A stretch of DNA of 64,000 nt from Candidatus Microthrix subdominans. Its GTDB lineage: Bacteria; Actinomycetota; Acidimicrobiia; Acidimicrobiales; Microtrichaceae. The notes beneath the pieces were generated by a model, which had not been told where the DNA came from, searched no databases, and saw nothing but the letters and a program-made list of their open reading frames with translations. Shown piece by piece: positions 61,236 through 64,000 of this stretch. The DNA lies in NCBI GenBank assembly GCA_016719385.1, contig JADJZA010000002.1, positions 62,001 through 126,000 on the forward strand. The letters are read 5' to 3'. How positions within the stretch are numbered: the first letter of the stretch is position 1; every line of letters starts with the position of its first letter. Made by a program: the position numbers and the translations under genes.

Positions 61236-61652
61236 TTAGAGCGGCTCGATGATGACCTCGGCGTTGTGCGCAGCGAGCCGCCCGAGATCGTCAGCGTCGC
61301 TCGTCAGAATTACGGCTCCACCGGCATCGATCGCTGTCGCTACGACGACAGCATCGATGGTGGAACTCAAGTTCGCAGCGCCCAGCAGACCTCCAGCAAG
61401 TCGAGCGGTCGCCTCGTCTGCCGCTGAAACATGGCCGACCGCCTTGACGATGCGATTGACCCGGGCATCTCTCGCTGTGCCCCGTACCGTCTCGGCAACA
61501 ACAACCGATGGCAACGAAACCACCGCACCCGCTTCATGCGCAGCAGCAAGTGCGGCACGGGCGCGCTCCTCGTTTCTCGAGAGGCCTATGACAGCACCGC
61601 TGTCGAGGATCAGGCGGAGCGGCGGTACTTGGGTTCGGCGGGTCCTTGCCAT
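61236..61652 (-). CDS. PIN-domain toxin (VapC-like)
   Basis: 138 residues. Acidic residues in LILDSGAVIGL, VVAETVRG, and SSTIDAVVVATA and TSDADDLGRL form the PIN metal site. Overlaps the RHH antitoxin by 43 bases. Ribonuclease toxin by family. Confidence 0.87.
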   Translation of the reverse strand: MARTRRTQVPPLRLILDSGAVIGLSRNEERARAALAAAHEAGAVVSLPSVVVAETVRGTARDARVNRIVKAVGHVSAADEATARLAGGLLGAANLSSTIDAVVVATAIDAGGAVILTSDADDLGRLAAHNAEVIIEPL

Positions 61653-61858
61653 AGCTCTCGTGCCTCCTCCAGTAGCTCAGGCGGGATCGGGCCCGACTCG
61701 GTCTCCATCTCGGCCAGAAGCTCGCCGAGCCGGTCGTGCTGTAGCTGGCGTTGTAGCGCTTCGTTCACGTACGCCGAGAGTTCCCGGCGGCCCGCTCGCT
61801 CCCTCGCCTCGGCAAGGACGTCTTCCTCGATACTGAGTGACACTTTAGACACGGCCAT
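61610..61858 (-). CDS. RHH antitoxin (VapB-like)
   Basis: 82 residues. KVSLSIEEDVLAEARERA and RELSAYVNEALQRQL are the ribbon-helix-helix fold. TAGGAT ends 6 bases before the ATG, inside a palindrome, the usual autoregulated promoter. Confidence 0.87.
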   Translation of the reverse strand: MAVSKVSLSIEEDVLAEARERAGRRELSAYVNEALQRQLQHDRLGELLAEMETESGPIPPELLEEARELWQGPAEPKYRRSA

Positions 61859-61865
61859 GCCCTTA

Positions 61866-61882
61866 TCCTACCTAGAGTAGGA
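61866..61882. promoter_or_regulatory. VapB operator palindrome
   Basis: TCCTAC-CTAGA-GTAGGA, 17 bp, overlapping the -10 box (TAGGAT, 61870-61865 minus). Confidence 0.7.
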
Positions 61883-61980
61883 ATCTGCCCGCAACGAGTT
61901 TCTCGTAGCGGCCTATTGGGGTAGCGCCGACCCGTCCTGAGGTGCAACACCATTGGACGGGTGAGTGTTACACTGCGTCC

Positions 61981-62223
61981 CGTGCCGACAACCAAACAGC
62001 GCATCACGATCACGGCCACTGGTGAACTCGAACGCATCCTTGTGTCCAAGGGCGACTACATCCCGATCTGAGCCCCTCGGCGCTGGTTGCGATGCTGATT
62101 GAGCGGGGCCATGCGGCCAGTAGTGAGGCGCTCGGCAGGGAAGCGCTCGTGCGAGGGCTTGCCGGGTCCCAGGCCTACCCCGCCGGCTATTTGAAGGAGT
62201 TGCGCGACGAATGGCCGGACTGA
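61981..62223 (+). pseudogene. Frameshifted antitoxin
   Basis: From GTG 61981 it reads VPTTKQRITITATGELERI to a TGA at ~62071; one frame over it continues PSALVAMLIERGHAASSEAL to RDEWPD-stop at 62223, overlapping the PIN start. A one-base deletion near 62070 would explain it. It was the antitoxin of the truncated PIN gene. Confidence 0.65.
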
Positions 62224-62395
62224 TCGTCGCCGATGCCAGCGCGCTGATCGCCTACCTGAACCCGGGAGACGCCCATCACGCCGATGCCGTGCAGGGATTG
62301 ATCGATGTCGACCAGTTTGTGGTGCATCCGGTCACGCTTGCCGAGGTGCTGGTGCACCCGGCGCGCAGCGGCTCGGAGTCGACCTGGTGGGCCCC
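62211..62395 (+). pseudogene. Truncated PIN-domain toxin
   Basis: LIVADASALIAYLNPGDAHH and VVHPVTLAEVLVHPAR are the first ~60 residues of a VapC; then the sequence joins an antisense piece of another antitoxin (62411-62459). The second half of the PIN fold is missing. Confidence 0.7.
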
Positions 62396-62410
62396 GCGTT
62401 TTCCGGACGG

Positions 62411-62459
62411 GCGTAGAACTCGTAATCCTCGTCGGGGTTCATTTTCTTGGTGGTTATCG
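62411..62459 (-). repeat. Copy of the start of the BrnA-like antitoxin
   Basis: 44 of 49 bases match 57476-57524 (end of upstream toxin and first codons of the RHH gene), same strand. It joins the PIN fragment to the HEPN fragment. Confidence 0.8.
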
Positions 62460-62850
62460 ACTGGTGGATGCTGCGTCCATAAGCCGGGTTGAGGCCCGAC
62501 TGGCGACCTTTTGGTCGGAGGCGCTTGATGGGGCCGAGCTATAGCCGGCCTTCGTCTTGAGCCCAAGCAGTCTGCGGAGTTCCTTTCCGAGTCCTGCGTC
62601 GGCTTTGTCGAGCAGCGTCGCCGCAGCGGCGTGGTCTTGGCCGCTGGCGTGAACACCGAGCCGGGCGCAGCAGATTACGTCTGCCGCGGCTATGCCAGCA
62701 TGCACGCACAGGGTGATGTACGCATCGCCAAGGTTGCTGTCGTTCGGAGGCCAGTTCGCTGATGAGCGACGCTGCGTCGCTGAATTGGCGGGCCTTGGCC
62801 ATTCGGCCCGAGCGGTCCCTCGCTGAGCATTTTCTCGTCGGTGCGGCCAT
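62454..62850 (-). pseudogene. HEPN-domain protein, frameshifted
   Basis: From 62850: KARQFSDAASLISELASE, then a one-base shift near 62740, then DSNLGDAYITLCVHAGIAAA, RLGVHASGQDHAAAATLL (the R/H ribonuclease motif) and LLGLKTKAGYSSAPSS. The C terminus runs into the antitoxin fragment. It starts 7 bp after the MNT gene, the standard MNT-HEPN pair order. Confidence 0.7.
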
Positions 62851-62857
62851 CAGAGGC

Positions 62858-63508
62858 TCACCCCGCCTGCCGGTAGTCCGGCCTTGGCTTCACGCTGGCG
62901 AGGTATCCAGGGGTGCCAGACAAGACGAAGCCGTCGCGAGCGATTTCAGCGAGAATCCGCTCGGTCGCGATCGTGTCTGCGACTTCTGACGCTGACATCT
63001 CAAGGACGCGTGCGTCGTTGCCGGTCCACGAAGTGCTTGCAGTCGCTAAGGCGTCGAGCTGCTCATGCCACTGCACGTCATCTTCGACGACGACCGAATC
63101 GGGTCGCACGACGAACACATCGATGTCGCTTCCCTCGGTCATCCTCCCGGTAGCGGCAGAACCGAAGAGCGCGGCAAAGTCACAGGGCGTCGACCAGGTG
63201 TCGATCAGGTCACGCATTCGCTTCAGAACTTCGCGGCTGGCGTCAGCCAGGCCGATGATGTGTGGGGCGCACACGTGCTGCCGGTTGAGCCGGTAGGTGT
63301 ATGCGCGGCCAACTTGCTCGCTGTGAAGGACGCCCTGACCGGTCAATCGCATGAGAGCGTTTCGGACGCCGGCAACAGAGTGGAACCCAATGAGGTCGTG
63401 CACCTCAGGCGGAGTAAACGAAGCGTCGGCTCGTGCAAGCGCCGCGAGGACGTCCCCATCGATCGTCGGGGTCACCGCCAGGAACGGTCGACTCAAGATC
63501 ATGCTCAT
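62858..63508 (-). CDS. MNT-type nucleotidyltransferase with winged helix
   Basis: 216 residues from ATG 63508 (ATG 63502 is possible; TAATAT ends 7 bases before it). N-terminal winged helix (~15-75: PPEVHDLIGFHSVAGVRNAL) and the NTase core ALFGSAATGRMTEGSDIDVFV, with G116-S117 and D128/D130. In MNT-HEPN systems this protein AMPylates or otherwise silences the HEPN ribonuclease. The partner here is broken. Confidence 0.83.
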   Translation of the reverse strand: MSMILSRPFLAVTPTIDGDVLAALARADASFTPPEVHDLIGFHSVAGVRNALMRLTGQGVLHSEQVGRAYTYRLNRQHVCAPHIIGLADASREVLKRMRDLIDTWSTPCDFAALFGSAATGRMTEGSDIDVFVVRPDSVVVEDDVQWHEQLDALATASTSWTGNDARVLEMSASEVADTIATERILAEIARDGFVLSGTPGYLASVKPRPDYRQAG

Positions 63509-63588
63509 GATATTACACCTATGTCAAGTATTATCCACACACTTTTGAAGGATTCGGTGCGGCGGCGCTGGTCGCCGACAATTCCGAC

Positions 63589-63906
63589 TTGAGCGTCACG
63601 ATCCCCGGCGTCGCGCTCAACCACGTGATCGAGCTGCTCGCACACATCGCCAACGGCAACGCCGTCACCATTGCGGCGGTGCACGCAGAACTCACCACCC
63701 AGCAAGCTGCAGACATGCTCGGCGTGTCCCGGCCCTACCTGATCGGGCTCCTCGAGGAGAACCAGATTTCGTATCGGCGGGTGGGAAACAGGCGCCGTAT
63801 CCGCCTCACTGACCTCCTCGCCTACATGCGGGAGGACGACCTCCGCCGTGCGGAGACCGTCGCTGAGCTCACCGCCGAGGCCCAACGCCTCAACCTCGAC
63901 TACTGA
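63589..63906 (+). CDS. Helix-turn-helix antitoxin (excisionase-like)
   Basis: 105 residues from TTG 63589; the true start is unclear because the frame stays open upstream. LTTQQAADMLGVSRPYLIGLLE and YRRVGNRRRIRLTDLLAYM are a MerR/excisionase-type HTH, common as antitoxin to a PIN toxin. TATTAT at 63529-63534 could be its -10 box. The PIN gene follows after 9 bases. Confidence 0.75.
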   Translation: MSVTIPGVALNHVIELLAHIANGNAVTIAAVHAELTTQQAADMLGVSRPYLIGLLEENQISYRRVGNRRRIRLTDLLAYMREDDLRRAETVAELTAEAQRLNLDY

Positions 63907-63915
63907 AGGATCGTC

Positions 63916-64000
63916 GTGGCCTTCGGAGCTACTTATGACGCCTGCGTCCTCTATCCGGCATGCCTGAGGGACTTCCGGGTTCGGTTCGGAGGACGACGCC
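63916..64000 (+). CDS. PIN-domain toxin, start only
   Basis: From GTG 63916 with GAAGGA 5 bases upstream: AFGATYDACVLYPACLRDF is the N terminus of PIN toxins that pair with HTH antitoxins (YDACVLYP). The rest is outside the window. Confidence 0.75.
   Translation, partial: MAFGATYDACVLYPACLRDFRVRFGGRR

Overview
The window is high-GC DNA with the habits of an actinobacterium: a coaX-lysS pair, an Ada/AlkA fusion, F420-type (deazaflavin, luciferase-like) oxidoreductases, a DesA3-type desaturase with its own reductase, GTG starts, and many promoters whose -10 box lies 6-8 nt before the start codon, implying leaderless mRNAs. Acidimicrobiia is a reasonable guess, but that is inference; no rRNA is present to test it.

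Region 1 (1-18.3 kb) is a chromosomal core. It holds the end of panC overlapping nadB, then nadC (NAD synthesis), a GT2 glycosyltransferase, a three-domain HhH-DUF1801-YwqK protein, a Tat-type carotenoid oxygenase, a methyltransferase and a Phd/VapC module. A desaturase and its ferredoxin-type reductase are read away from a divergent FabR/DesT-like TetR regulator, with a clear operator-promoter between them. coaX-lysS, a sterol-desaturase family protein, a double Nudix protein, a VOC protein and a LuxR-type response regulator follow.

Region 2 (18.3-33.2 kb) opens with a formate dehydrogenase operon (fdhA-fdhB-nrfD). Its alpha subunit is split by an in-frame TGA that reads as selenocysteine, with a matching SECIS hairpin. 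Next come a second FA_hydroxylase protein, a membrane protein, a universal stress protein, an ABC exporter with a frameshifted permease, tRNA-Gly, an alkylation-repair pair (AdaA-AlkA fusion and Ogt), a peroxiredoxin and a PemK-like protein.

Region 3 (33.2-44.4 kb) is a molybdenum hydroxylase cluster of the form II CO-dehydrogenase type: coxS-coxL-coxM, two XdhC-family maturation proteins, a MocA-like nucleotidyltransferase, a membrane-anchored CoxG, and a MoxR/VWA (CoxD/CoxE) pair. The large subunit carries AYRGAGR, so CO is not necessarily its substrate.

Region 4 (44.4-56.5 kb) is mixed metabolism: a deazaflavin oxidoreductase, an MhuD-like haem-degrading enzyme with a His/Gly/Pro insertion, a BrkB membrane protein, a lone ParA, a dienelactone hydrolase relative, an SDR, a DHA2 drug exporter, a Fic protein behind a 36-bp palindrome, an M20 peptidase, an LLM oxidoreductase and an enoyl-CoA hydratase running into tRNA-Thr.

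Region 5 (56.5-64 kb) is an accessory patch beside tRNA-Thr. It has structured direct repeats, a BrnT/BrnA-like module, two pentapeptide-repeat genes (one interrupted by about 1 kb of G/C homopolymer that is almost certainly a sequence artefact), a VapBC module with its own operator and terminator, broken antitoxin/PIN/HEPN pieces fused to each other, an MNT nucleotidyltransferase, and an HTH-PIN pair cut by the window end. It looks like a toxin-antitoxin graveyard built by repeated insertion and recombination.
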